This document shows positions 50,087 to 62,731 of a DNA stretch of 64,000 nt, one piece after another. Below the pieces are notes generated by a model. That model saw nothing but the letters and a program-made list of their open reading frames with translations. It did no database searches and was not told where the DNA came from. Made by a program: the position numbers and the translations under genes. The stretch comes from Streptomyces sp. NBC_00878 (GTDB taxonomy: Bacteria > Actinomycetota > Actinomycetes > Streptomycetales > Streptomycetaceae), in the NCBI RefSeq assembly GCF_026341515.1, contig NZ_JAPEOK010000001.1, forward strand, positions 9,920,001 through 9,984,000, given 5' to 3'. The number at the start of each line of letters is the position of its first letter. The first letter of the stretch is position 1.

Positions 50087-51421
50087 ATGGCAACCCCCAG
50101 TCTTCAGGACGGCATCGACAACGCGGGGTCGCCCATCGCGCTCCTGTGGAAGCCGGGTGCCGCACCGTGGACCCCCGAGGTCGTCGAGCGCGAGTACGCC
50201 GGCTGGCGCCGGGAGCAGGCCGCGTGGCACGAGGGCGTGGCTCTCCTCAACCTCTCGCACCACATGTACGACTTATGGATCGAGGGTCCGGACGCCACGC
50301 GCCTGCTCGCGGACCACGGTGCCAACAACTTCGAGAAGTTCGCCGTCGGTCAGGCCAAGCAGTACGTCCCGGTGACGAAGGACGGCAACATCGTCACGGA
50401 TGGCATCCTCGCCCGCGAGGCCGAGAACAGGTATCTGCTCAGCGGTATCCCCGCCGCGCAGCACTGGGTCCAGTACCACGCGGAGAAGGGCGGCTACGAC
50501 GTCTCCTTCGTCACCGACCCGTCCTCGGCCTACCGCCGGGGCGGCGGCGACCCCGTCCTGTTCCGCTACCAGGTCCAGGGTCCGTTCGCCCAGGACCTGG
50601 TGGAGCGGGCCTTCGGCGGGCCGCTGCCGGAGACGAAGTTCTTCCACTCCACCCCGGTCGCCCTGGACGGCCGGCGCTTCCGCGCCCTGCGGCACGGCAT
50701 GGCGGGTCAGGCCGGCTTCGAGTTCATCGGCCCCTGGGAGCACGCCGCCCCCGTACACGAGGCGTTCATCGAGGCGGGCGAACCGCTCGGCCTGGTCCAG
50801 GTCGGCGCCCTGGCCTACACGACGCCGAACGTGGAGAGCGGCTGGATCCCCTCACCGGTACCCGCCATCTACTCCGACCCCGACCTGCTGGAGTACCGCA
50901 AGCACCTTCCCCTGTACGGCATCGAGGGCCAACGCCCGTTGAACGGCAGCTACTTCTCGACGGACATCGAGGACTACTACTGCTCCCCGTACGAGCTCGG
51001 CTACGGCAGGATGATCTCCTTCAACCACGACTTCCTGGGCCGGGACGCTCTCGCGAAGGCGAAGGACGCCGTCCGGCGCACGAAGGTCACGCTGCTCTTC
51101 GACGCCGGTGACGTGCTCGACGTGATCGGCCGGGGCCGGGATCCGGGCTTCCGGCTGACCTACGCCCGCCACCGAGTGGAGAGCGCGACCGGCCTGGTCG
51201 GCGTGACCATGCAGACCGCGAGCATCGACCCGGTCGGCACCCTGCTGTCGCTGGCCCTGGTCGACAAGGAGTACGCGGAGCCCGGCACCCAGGTCCGGGT
51301 GGTGTGGGGCGAGCACCCCGGCTCCGGTACCGACCCCGAGGCGGACCTCGGATTCCCGCGCGTCCGCGCCACCGTCCACCCCGTGCCGTTCAACCTGCAC
51401 GCGCGCACCCTGTATCGCCGC

Positions 51422-51430
<9 letters not shown>
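50087..51430 (+). CDS. LigM/GcvT-like tetrahydrofolate-dependent O-demethylase
   Basis: A 447 aa protein of the aminomethyltransferase fold. It tracks sphingomonad LigM (vanillate/3-O-methylgallate demethylase) as I remember it: LSHHMYDLWIEGPDA, AKQYVPVTKDGNIVTDGIL, FRYQVQGP, RALRHGMAGQAGFEFIGP, ESGWIPSPVPAIY, STDIEDYYCSPYELGYG and FNHDFLGRDAL. It would move a methyl group from a methoxylated aromatic acid to tetrahydrofolate. ATG 50087 has AAGGAGCC upstream. Codon 63 (50273-50275) is TTA, the only TTA codon I found in the window, so translation may depend on bldA. Confidence 0.82.
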
Positions 51431-55557
<4,127 letters not shown>

Positions 55558-55604
55558 GTCCGAGCGGTCCACTGGGTTCGCGGTGTCGTCTGCGGGTCCG
55601 TCGT

Positions 55605-55670
55605 GGCTGGTCGCGCCCACGCTGCGGAGCCGCATATCGACACTGCCCCGCGCCCCTTTGGGGCGCGGGT
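55605..55670. repeat. Streptomyces interspersed repeat, copy B
   Basis: It contains GGCTGGTCGCGCCCACG, CGGAGCCGCATATCGA and CTGCCCCGCGCCCC in that order, the same blocks as copies A (5926) and C (61256). It lies just after icd. Confidence 0.65.
55647..55669. terminator. hairpin terminator after icd
   Basis: CCCGCGCCCC (55647-55656) pairs perfectly with GGGGCGCGGG (55660-55669) around TTT. It forms the end of repeat copy B, 90 bases after the icd stop codon. Confidence 0.7.
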
Positions 55671-55700
55671 GTCCAGCCCCTCCAGACAGGCAGGTCGACG

Positions 55701-57197
55701 ATGACGGACTCTCCCGACAGAGGAGCAGGCAGTCGGCAGCTCCAGGTGGAGGTGCACGGGCTCGATGTGATCGGTGATGCCGAGCGCAAGGGGACACCCC
55801 GCACGCTCTTCTGGCCCTGGTTCGGCGCCAACGTGTCGATCCTCGGCCTGAGTTACGGGTCCTTCGCGCTCGGGTTCGGGATCTCGTTCTGGCAGGCGCT
55901 GGCCGCCGGGGTGATCGGGATCGTCTTCTCCTTCCTGCTCTGCGGGTTCGTCGCGGTGGCGGGAAAGCGCGGCTCCGCGCCGACGATGGTGCTCAGCCGG
56001 GCGGCCTACGGCGTCCGGGGCAACCGGCTGCCGTCGGTCGTCTCCTGGATGCTCACCGTCGGCTGGGAGACCGTGCTCACGGCCCTGGCGACCATGGCCA
56101 CCGCGACCGTTCTCGACCGGCTCGGCTGGGGCGGCGGCACCGCGACCAAGGCCGTCGCCCTGATCGTCGTCGGGGCGCTCGTCGTGGTCGGCGGCGTGAT
56201 GGGCTTCGACCTCATCATGCGGCTGCAGACGGTGATCACCGTCGTCACCGGTGTCCTGACCGTCGTCTACATCGGGCTCGTCGCCGACCACATCCACTGG
56301 TCGGCCGTCAGCGCCCTACCGGCCGGCTCCGCCCAGGAGTTCATCGGCGCCCTCGTCTTCATGATGACCGGCTTCGGACTCGGCTGGGTCAACGCCGCCG
56401 CGGACTACTCGCGTTACCTGCCACGCGACACCTCCGGCCGGGGAGTGATCGGCTGGACCACCTTCGGTGCCTCGGCGGCGCCCCTGCTCCTGCTGGTCTT
56501 CGGCCTGCTGTTGGCCGGATCGTCCACCACGCTCAACACGGCCATCGCGGCCGACCCGATCGGTGCGCTGACCACGATCCTGCCCACCTGGTTCCTGATC
56601 CCCTTCGCCGCCGTGGCCGTACTCGGCCTGGTCGGCGGCGCGGTCCTCGACATCTACTCCTCCGGCCTCGCCCTGCTCGCGGCGGGCCTGCGGGTGCCGC
56701 GCTATCTGGCCGCCCTGATGGACGGCGTCCTGATGATCGCGGGCTCGATCTACATCGTCTTCCTCACGGACGACTTCCTGGGCCAGTTCATCGGCTTCCT
56801 CACCACACTCGGCGTGCCCGTCGCCGCCTGGTGCGGCGTGCTGCTCGCCGACCTGGCGCTGCGCCACCGCGACTACGACGAGGCGGACCTGTTCCGCGTC
56901 CGCGGCCGCTACGGCGACGTCGAATCGCTCCCGCTGCTGCTCACCCTCGCCGCCACTGCGATCGGCTGGGGCCTCGTCACCAACACGGCCGCCGACTGGC
57001 TGGAGTGGCAGGGCTATCTGCTCGGCCCGCTGGGCCTCGGCGGCAAGGACGGCTCCTGGGCCTACGCCAACCTCGGCGTCCTCGCCGCGCTCGCCCTCGG
57101 CTTCCTCGGCACCCTCGCACTCGGCCGCGGCCGGGTCCGTACGCAGGAGGCGCGGCCCCCGAGCCGACCGCTGGACGAGGAGGTGTTGGGCGCATGA
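55701..57197 (+). CDS. NCS1-family nucleobase/cytosine permease
   Basis: A 498 aa, 12-helix transporter. Typical text includes GTPRTLFWPWFGANVSILGLSYGSF, SRAAYGVRGNRLPSVVSWMLTVGWE, GLGWVNAAADYSRYLPR and GAVLDIYSSGLALLAAGLRVPR. CodB-type members carry cytosine or other purines/pyrimidines, and relatives carry hydantoins or allantoin. ATG 55701 is used. The stop overlaps the ATG of a cysteine hydrolase, so uptake and hydrolysis of one nitrogenous compound are probably coupled. Confidence 0.9.
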   Translation: MTDSPDRGAGSRQLQVEVHGLDVIGDAERKGTPRTLFWPWFGANVSILGLSYGSFALGFGISFWQALAAGVIGIVFSFLLCGFVAVAGKRGSAPTMVLSRAAYGVRGNRLPSVVSWMLTVGWETVLTALATMATATVLDRLGWGGGTATKAVALIVVGALVVVGGVMGFDLIMRLQTVITVVTGVLTVVYIGLVADHIHWSAVSALPAGSAQEFIGALVFMMTGFGLGWVNAAADYSRYLPRDTSGRGVIGWTTFGASAAPLLLLVFGLLLAGSSTTLNTAIAADPIGALTTILPTWFLIPFAAVAVLGLVGGAVLDIYSSGLALLAAGLRVPRYLAALMDGVLMIAGSIYIVFLTDDFLGQFIGFLTTLGVPVAAWCGVLLADLALRHRDYDEADLFRVRGRYGDVESLPLLLTLAATAIGWGLVTNTAADWLEWQGYLLGPLGLGGKDGSWAYANLGVLAALALGFLGTLALGRGRVRTQEARPPSRPLDEEVLGA

Positions 57198-57766
57198 GCC
57201 GGCCAGGACCACACGGCCTGCTGGCCGTCATCGACATGCAGCGCGTCTTCGCCGAGCCGGACAGCCCCTGGGCCGCGCCCCGCTTCACCGAGGCCGCGGA
57301 CGGGGTACGCCGCCTGCTGCCGGCCTTCGCGGAACACGTCACCTTCACCCGGTTCCTGGCACCCGAGAAGCCCGTCGGCGCCTGGCGGGCCTACTACGAG
57401 CAGTGGCCCTTCGCGCTCCGGCCGCCGCACGACCGGCTCTGGGAACTGGTGGACGAACTCGCCCCCCACGCCCGGCACTTGGTGGACGCCCCGACCTTCG
57501 GCAAGTGGACTCCGGAGCTGGCCGAGCGCGTGGGTCCCGAGGGCCGTCTCGTGCTCGCCGGAGTCAGTACGGACTGCTGTGTGCTGTCCACCGCACTGGC
57601 CGCCGCCGACGCCGGAGCCGAGGTACGGGTGGTGGCCGACGCCTGCGCGGGCGCGGACGAGGCCTCGCACGCCAAGGCCCTGCAGGTCATGGACCTGTAC
57701 CGGCCCCTGATCCGGGTCGTCACCGTGGCCGAGGTGCTGGCCGGGGTGTCGGCCGGGAACGCGTGA
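57194..57766 (+). CDS. isochorismatase-family cysteine hydrolase
   Basis: A 190 aa amidase-type hydrolase. The catalytic triad is visible: D14 in AVIDMQRVF, K104 in PTFGKWTPEL and C129 in VSTDCCVLSTA. The family includes N-carbamoylsarcosine amidase, nicotinamidase and biuret/ureidoacrylate hydrolases. Overlap with the NCS1 permease gene suggests it acts on the transported compound or its breakdown product; the substrate is not identified. Confidence 0.88.
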   Translation: MSRPGPHGLLAVIDMQRVFAEPDSPWAAPRFTEAADGVRRLLPAFAEHVTFTRFLAPEKPVGAWRAYYEQWPFALRPPHDRLWELVDELAPHARHLVDAPTFGKWTPELAERVGPEGRLVLAGVSTDCCVLSTALAAADAGAEVRVVADACAGADEASHAKALQVMDLYRPLIRVVTVAEVLAGVSAGNA

Positions 57767-57782
57767 ACAGCCTTCGTGGCCA

Positions 57783-57884
57783 GAGGCGACTCGCCCCCGA
57801 GTAGTCGTCATAGGCGTCCCGCCCCCGAGTTGTCGTCAGAGGCGCCTCGGCCCCCGAGCAGTCGTCAGAGGCGCCCCACCCCCG
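57783..57884 (-). repeat. 28-29 bp tandem repeat, about 3.6 copies, over the fucosidase stop codon
   Basis: Plus-strand units start at 57783, 57811, 57839 and 57868 (the last partial). Each contains GCCCCCGAG and ends GTCGTCA. On the minus strand each carries a CTCTGACGAC or CTATGACGAC word, so the fucosidase TGA is duplicated twice downstream. Confidence 0.85.
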
Positions 57885-59130
57885 TGTAGAGGTCCAGCTC
57901 CCCTTCGAGTTCGACGGCGATCACCGTCGCCCGGTCGTCCAGGTCGGCCGCCGTGGGCGCGTCGATCCACGTCACGCCGGGAACGGCGTCGAGGCCGCCG
58001 GTGACGTGGTGGCCCAGTTCGGCGCCCGAGCCGAGGACCGAGGCCCGCCGGACCGGGTTGCGCAGGCCGCGGATCGAGACGGAGTCGCGCGGGGTGTCGA
58101 AGCACACCAGGTAGAGGGTGCGCCGGTCGGCGGAGAGCGTGCTGGGGCCGTAGTGGTGCCCCGGGGGCAGCCCGGCGACCGTGCCGTACACGGCGTCGGA
58201 GTGCCGCGCGATCCACGCGCCGAGGCCCTCCAGGCGTTCGACCTGCTCCTCTGGGATCGTGCCGTCCTCACGAGGCCCGGCGGCCAGCAGCAGATTGCCG
58301 CCCATGCCGATCGTCTCGGTGAAGTACCGCACCAGCTGGCGCACCGACTTGAAGCCGCGGTCCCGCGGTCGGAAGCTCCACGAGTCGTTGATCGTGAGGC
58401 ACAGCTCCCACGGGCCGTCCGGGGCCCGCAGCGGGGCGCCCTGCTCCGGCGTGGCGTAGTCGCCGTAACTGAGCATGCGGCCGTTGAGGATGGTGTCCGG
58501 CTTGCCGGAGAGGATCAGCTCGGCGAGCTCGCCCATCCGCCACTGGTCCTCGGTGCGCTCCCACTCCCCGTCGAACCAGAGGATGTCGGGCCGGAAACGC
58601 TCGACGAGCTCGCGGACCTGGCCGTCGCGGTACGTGAGATAACGCGCCCAGGTCTGCGGGTCCTCCTCGCCGGGCTCGGCGTGCGAGTAGCCGTTGGGCG
58701 GCACGATGTACGGCCCGGGGTGCCGCTCACTCGCGTAGTCCGGGTGGTTCCAGTCGGAGTGCGAGTAGTAGAGGCCGACCTTGAGATCCCGTGCGCGCAG
58801 CGCGTCGACGAAGCCGGTGACGAGGTCACGGCCCGCCGGGGTGTCCCGTACCACGTCGAGGTTCCGGTGGTCGGTGTCCCAGAGGGCGACGCCGTCGTGG
58901 TGCCGGGCGGTGAGCACCGCGTACCGTGCGCCCACGCGGGCGAACAACTCGGCCCAGGCATCCGGGTCGTAGTGCGACGCGGTGAAGCCGTCGAGCTGTT
59001 TCGTGTACTGCTCGTGCGTCATCTCGCCCGTGTAGAAGGACCAGGACTCGGCGGCGCCGCCCACGGCGTAGATGCCGTAGTGGATGAAGATGCCCAGCTT
59101 GGCATCGGGAAACCAGGGTTGCATCGGCAT
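57865..59130 (-). CDS. alpha-L-fucosidase (GH29)
   Basis: A 421 aa retaining glycosidase. GH29 signatures are KLGIFIHYGIYAVGG, SFYTGEMTHEQY, AKYAVLTARHHDG-like ARYAVLTARHHDGVALWDT, KVGLYYSHSDWNHPDY and the nucleophile D187 in PDILWFDGEWE; NLLLAAGPREDGTI is also typical. No signal peptide is present, so it should act in the cytoplasm on imported fucosides. ATG 59130 follows a TAGCGT element at 6 bases, consistent with a leaderless start. No sugar transporter or regulator is adjacent. Confidence 0.93.
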   Translation of the reverse strand: MPMQPWFPDAKLGIFIHYGIYAVGGAAESWSFYTGEMTHEQYTKQLDGFTASHYDPDAWAELFARVGARYAVLTARHHDGVALWDTDHRNLDVVRDTPAGRDLVTGFVDALRARDLKVGLYYSHSDWNHPDYASERHPGPYIVPPNGYSHAEPGEEDPQTWARYLTYRDGQVRELVERFRPDILWFDGEWERTEDQWRMGELAELILSGKPDTILNGRMLSYGDYATPEQGAPLRAPDGPWELCLTINDSWSFRPRDRGFKSVRQLVRYFTETIGMGGNLLLAAGPREDGTIPEEQVERLEGLGAWIARHSDAVYGTVAGLPPGHHYGPSTLSADRRTLYLVCFDTPRDSVSIRGLRNPVRRASVLGSGAELGHHVTGGLDAVPGVTWIDAPTAADLDDRATVIAVELEGELDLYTGVGRL

Positions 59131-59457
59131 GGCTCCACGCTAGGCGCGCGCCCGGTTCGACGCGTGGGCGACGGTCACCACTACTGGTCCGTTTTCACCA
59201 TGGTCTTCGTACGCGCAAGTCGGTCACCGTGAATCGGACACTGCGATTCGGTTACTGCGCATCGCACGCGGTGGGTTGCTCGCGGTGGGTGGGGGCGTAC
59301 GGCAGCGCGTCACGAGAAGGAGCGCCTCTTCGGCGCTTCCGGATCACCCTCGTACGGGCCTGTTTGGCGCTTTCCGGTGGGTACAGGTGGAGTCGGTCGC
59401 GTGTTCAATCGCGTGTACCGCGTCACGTACGGATGGCCCCACACGTCAGGAGGCACC
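59131..59457. other. 327-base divergent intergenic region
   Basis: It lies between the fucosidase and the HsaA-like monooxygenase genes. Apart from the fucosidase -10 element and the AGGAGG site at about 59449, I see no gene or repeat. The frames open here have no recognisable domain. Confidence 0.5.
59137..59142 (-). promoter_or_regulatory. -10 element TAGCGT of a predicted leaderless promoter (fucosidase)
   Basis: On the minus strand TAGCGT ends 6 bases before the ATG at 59130; the GGAG between is too close to the start to be a Shine-Dalgarno. Confidence 0.45.
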
Positions 59458-60699
59458 GTGATCGCCGCTCCCGAACCCGGACTGACCGAACGCGAACTGA
59501 TCGGCCGAGCCGTCGCCCTGCGGCCCGCGCTGCTCGAACGCCAACCGGAGACCGAGCGGTTGACGCGCTACCCGAAGGACACGCACGACGACTTTCTGCG
59601 CGCCGGTTTCTACCGGATCCTGCAGCCGCGCCGCTACGGCGGATACGAGTTCGGCCTGCCGACCTTCTACCGCGTGGTCACCGAGATCGCCCGCGGCTGT
59701 CCCTCCACGGGCTGGGCGCTCTCCCTGACCGCCGCCCATGTGCTCCAGGTCGCGGCACAGTTCGAGGAGCGGGCGCAGGACGAGATCTTCGGCGACGACG
59801 GCGAGTTCCGCGCCTCGTCCACCCTCAGCCCGGTCGGCGTGGCCAAGCCGGACGGCGACGGACATGTGGTCCTCGACGGAACCTGGCCGTACGCCTCCGG
59901 CTCGCCGTACTCCACGCACTGCGTCGGCCAGACCCTGCGCGCCCCTCAGAAGCCGGGCGACCCGCCCGGACCGCGGGTGTTGTTCGTCGCGCCGCGCTCC
60001 GTGTGGACCCTGCTCGACGACTGGCACGGCGTCCTCGGGCTGCGCGGCAGCGGCTCCAACAGCATCCGCATGGATCAGGCCCGCATCCCCGTGTACCTCA
60101 CCCGGGAGGTGAGCCTGCTCGACCTGCCGGTGGAGGGCGGCACACCCGGGTCGAAGCTGCACGGCAACGCGCTGTACGCGGGCCGCGCCCCGAGCTTCTA
60201 CCACGGCGAACTCGCCGCCATCATGATCGGCACCGCCTACGCGGCCACCGACGAGTACGCCCGGATCGTCGCCCAGCGGCCGCTGACCCTGGAACCCGAC
60301 CGCACGCGGGCCGAACTGCACGACTACCAGCGCCACTTGGGCGAGGCACTCGGCGCGATCCACACCGCCGAGGCGGCCCTCCAGCGCAACGCCGAGGACT
60401 ACATGGAGACCTGCCGTCGCAATGTCTCGGGCGAGGCGTCCTTCACCATGGCCGACGACAACCGCCTCGCGCTCGTCTTCCTCACCGCCGGCCGCATGGC
60501 CTGGGACGTCACGCAGAGCATCCTGTTCCGCACGGCGGGTACCCGCCACGCCCGCGACGGCGAGCGGATGCAGCGGTACTTCCGGGACGCCGCCACGTAC
60601 TGGACGCACATCGGGCCGAGCATGGCCGAGCCGTTCGCGCGGCGCGTCGGCTGCGACCGGCTCGGGCTGCCCTCGCATGACATTCCGCTCATTCCGTGA
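59458..60699 (+). CDS. acyl-CoA-dehydrogenase-fold flavin-dependent monooxygenase (HsaA/HpaB-like)
   Basis: A 413 aa group D flavin monooxygenase. It shows the family pattern ERLTRYPKDTHDDFLRAGFYRILQPRRYGGYEF, EIARGCPSTGWALSL, the mid-domain DGTWPYASGSPYSTHCV, GVLGLRGSGSNSI and a C-terminal helical domain ending in LGLPSHDIPLIP. HsaA-type enzymes hydroxylate phenols with reduced flavin from a partner reductase; no reductase gene is adjacent. GTG 59458 has a strong AGGAGG site. Substrate unknown. Confidence 0.85.
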   Translation: MIAAPEPGLTERELIGRAVALRPALLERQPETERLTRYPKDTHDDFLRAGFYRILQPRRYGGYEFGLPTFYRVVTEIARGCPSTGWALSLTAAHVLQVAAQFEERAQDEIFGDDGEFRASSTLSPVGVAKPDGDGHVVLDGTWPYASGSPYSTHCVGQTLRAPQKPGDPPGPRVLFVAPRSVWTLLDDWHGVLGLRGSGSNSIRMDQARIPVYLTREVSLLDLPVEGGTPGSKLHGNALYAGRAPSFYHGELAAIMIGTAYAATDEYARIVAQRPLTLEPDRTRAELHDYQRHLGEALGAIHTAEAALQRNAEDYMETCRRNVSGEASFTMADDNRLALVFLTAGRMAWDVTQSILFRTAGTRHARDGERMQRYFRDAATYWTHIGPSMAEPFARRVGCDRLGLPSHDIPLIP

Positions 60700-60721
60700 G
60701 CGTTCCGTGACATCCGTGTGA
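60681..60721 (+). repeat. 9-11 bp tandem repeat, about four copies, over a stop codon
   Basis: ATTCCGCTC, ATTCCGTGAGC, GTTCCGTGAC and ATCCGTGTGA follow each other from 60682. The second contains the TGA stop of the monooxygenase gene, and TGA recurs in the next two. Confidence 0.75.
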
Positions 60722-60819
60722 GGCATGCATGGCACATCCCAGGACGGGTACGCGATCAGCCGCGCCCGGATCGGAACCCGGCCCGGGCGATTGTTTTCGT
60801 TACTACGTCGGGATGTGCC

Positions 60820-61227
60820 ATGGATATTTCCTCGAACGACAACGCCACGGCGGCGGCCGAGCGTGCGCTGAGCGCGCTGGCCGAGAACGCCGAGGACGGC
60901 GCCGCCCTGGACACCCTGGCCGGCAGTGACGTGCTGGTCCCGGTGCCGGACGACGCCGACGACGAGGCCGCAGGTGATCCCACCGTTGTGGCGCTGCCCG
61001 TGATCGAGCAGCCGGACGGGGAGCCGCTGGTGCCCGTGTTCACCTCGGAGCTGCGGATGGCGGAACTGCTGCCTTCCGTGTCGCGCTACCGCCTCGTGCC
61101 CCTGGGCATGCTCGCCGCGCAGTGGCCGAGCAGTGACGTCTCGCTGAGCATCGACGCGAGTGCGCCGCATGGGCTGACGCTCAGCTCCCAGGGCGTACGC
61201 ACCCTGCTGGTGCGGCCGCACGCCTGA
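60820..61227 (+). CDS. SseB N-terminal domain protein
   Basis: A 135 aa soluble protein. The domain runs from about residue 17: ALSALAENAEDGAALDTLAGSDVLVPVPD, VVALPVIEQPDGEPLVPVFTSELRMAELL, YRLVPLGMLAAQWPSSDVSLSID and GVRTLLV, matching the SseB fold found widely in actinobacteria. ATG 60820 is chosen as the domain-proximal start; an earlier GTG-type opening at 60718 is arginine/proline-rich and unlikely. The role in streptomycetes is unknown. Confidence 0.8.
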   Translation: MDISSNDNATAAAERALSALAENAEDGAALDTLAGSDVLVPVPDDADDEAAGDPTVVALPVIEQPDGEPLVPVFTSELRMAELLPSVSRYRLVPLGMLAAQWPSSDVSLSIDASAPHGLTLSSQGVRTLLVRPHA

Positions 61228-61255
61228 GGCTGACGAGGGTCGGGTGCGGGTGATT

Positions 61256-61300
61256 GGGGGCGGCTGGTCGCGCAGTTCCCCGCGCCCCTGACGGGGCGCA
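61256..61300. repeat. Streptomyces interspersed repeat, copy C, with terminator hairpin
   Basis: GGGGGCGGCTGGTCGCGCAG then TTCCCCGCGCCCCTGACGGG. GCGCCCC (61282-61288) pairs with GGGGCGC (61293-61299). It lies between the SseB-domain gene and the convergent FAD oxidase gene. Confidence 0.65.
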
Positions 61301-61342
61301 CCCTCGCCCAGCGACACAGGGAAACCGCGCGATCTCCGACAG

Positions 61343-62731
61343 TCAGAGGCTCTTGCCGGGGTTGAGGATCCCCCTCGGATCGAACGCCTCCTTGAGCCTG
61401 CGCTGCAGCGCGTGCGCCTCGGGTCCCAGTTCCTCCGCGACCCACTGCCGCTTCAGGACGCCCACCCCGTGCTCTCCCGTGAGCGTGCCGCCCAGGCGCA
61501 GCGCCAGAGCGAAGATCTCGCCCGCCGCCTCCCACGCGGCGTCCGGGAGCCGGTCCAGGGCCGGGTCCACGACGATGATCGGATGCAGATTCCCGTCGGC
61601 CGCGTGCGCGAGGGTGAAGATCGGCACATCATGGCGTGCGGAGATGGCACGGACCTCGCGAGCCGCCTCCGCGAGCCGCGAGCGCGGTACCGCGATGTCC
61701 TCGATCAGCGGCCGGCCCACCCGTTCGAGGGCGGGCAGGACCAGCCGCCGCGCTGCCAGCAGCGACTCGGCCTCGGCGGGATCGTCGGTCACCTCGACCG
61801 TCGTCGCCAGCGGGGTGAGCAGCCGCGCGACCGTCTCCGCCTCCACGGCCGCGCCCGCGCCGTCGCACTGCACGACCAGCAACGCCGCGCCCCGCTCACG
61901 CAGTTCGGGGTCGACGGCATGCAGCACAGGCCCGTCGACCAGCTCCGCGAGCGCCGGTTCGACCCCGGCCCGGCTGATTGCGTACGACGCCTCGGCGGCG
62001 GCCTCGAAGGACGGGAAGTACGCGGCGAGCGTGGCCGTCGCCACCGGGACGGGCCGCAGCCGCAGCGTCGCCGAGGTGATCACCGCGAGGGTGCCCTCGG
62101 AGCCGGTGAGCAGGGCGGTGAGGTCGTAGCCGGTGACGCCCTTCACCGTACGGCGGCCGGTCCTGATCACCGTGCCGTCCGCGAGCACCGCCTCCAGACC
62201 GAGCACGCTGTCCCGCGTCACGCCGTACTTGGCGCAGCGCAGGCCGCCCGCGTTGGTCGCGATGTTCCCGCCGATCGTGGACAGCGCGGCGCTCGCCGGA
62301 TCGGGCGCGTACCGCAGCCCGTGGGCGTCGGCCGCGCGGTCCACCTCCGCGGTGATCACGCCCGGTTCGACCACCGCGAGCTGGTCGTCCGCCGACAGTT
62401 CCAGGATGCGGTTCATCCCGGACAGGTCGAGGACCAGCACACCCTCGCCCGCGGTCGCGCCGCCCGACAGACCGGTGCCCGCGCCCCGCGGTACGACCGG
62501 CACTCCCAGGGCATGCGCGTGCCGAAGGGTGACCGTCACGTCCTCGGTGCGCCGGGCGTGGACGACCGCCAGGGGACTGCCGTCGGAGCGGGCACCGGAA
62601 CGGTCGGTGGCGTGCGCGGCCAGCGTGCGCGGATCGGTGGCCAGCCGGTCGGGGGCCAGGTCACGGGCCAGCAGCCCGAGCAGTTCGGCGGCCTTCGTGG
62701 ATTCGAGAGCGGTCGTCGCGGGAGCGGTCAC
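61343..62731 (-). CDS. FAD-binding oxidase, GlcD/D-lactate dehydrogenase type
   Basis: A 462 aa PCMH-type flavoprotein. FAD-binding text is PVVPRGAGTGLSGGATAG, VEPGVITAEVDRAADAHGL, TIGGNIATNAGGLRCAKYGVTRD and TGSEGTLAVITSATLRL. The C-terminal substrate domain has FTLAHAADGNLHPIIVVDP and GGTLTGEHGVGVLKRQW. Glycolate and D-2-hydroxyacid oxidation are the usual activities. GTG 62731 overlaps the stop of the upstream acyl-CoA-dehydrogenase-like gene (GTGA), so they are coupled. The start further upstream at 62800 is rejected because it lies inside that gene. Confidence 0.9.
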   Translation of the reverse strand: MTAPATTALESTKAAELLGLLARDLAPDRLATDPRTLAAHATDRSGARSDGSPLAVVHARRTEDVTVTLRHAHALGVPVVPRGAGTGLSGGATAGEGVLVLDLSGMNRILELSADDQLAVVEPGVITAEVDRAADAHGLRYAPDPASAALSTIGGNIATNAGGLRCAKYGVTRDSVLGLEAVLADGTVIRTGRRTVKGVTGYDLTALLTGSEGTLAVITSATLRLRPVPVATATLAAYFPSFEAAAEASYAISRAGVEPALAELVDGPVLHAVDPELRERGAALLVVQCDGAGAAVEAETVARLLTPLATTVEVTDDPAEAESLLAARRLVLPALERVGRPLIEDIAVPRSRLAEAAREVRAISARHDVPIFTLAHAADGNLHPIIVVDPALDRLPDAAWEAAGEIFALALRLGGTLTGEHGVGVLKRQWVAEELGPEAHALQRRLKEAFDPRGILNPGKSL

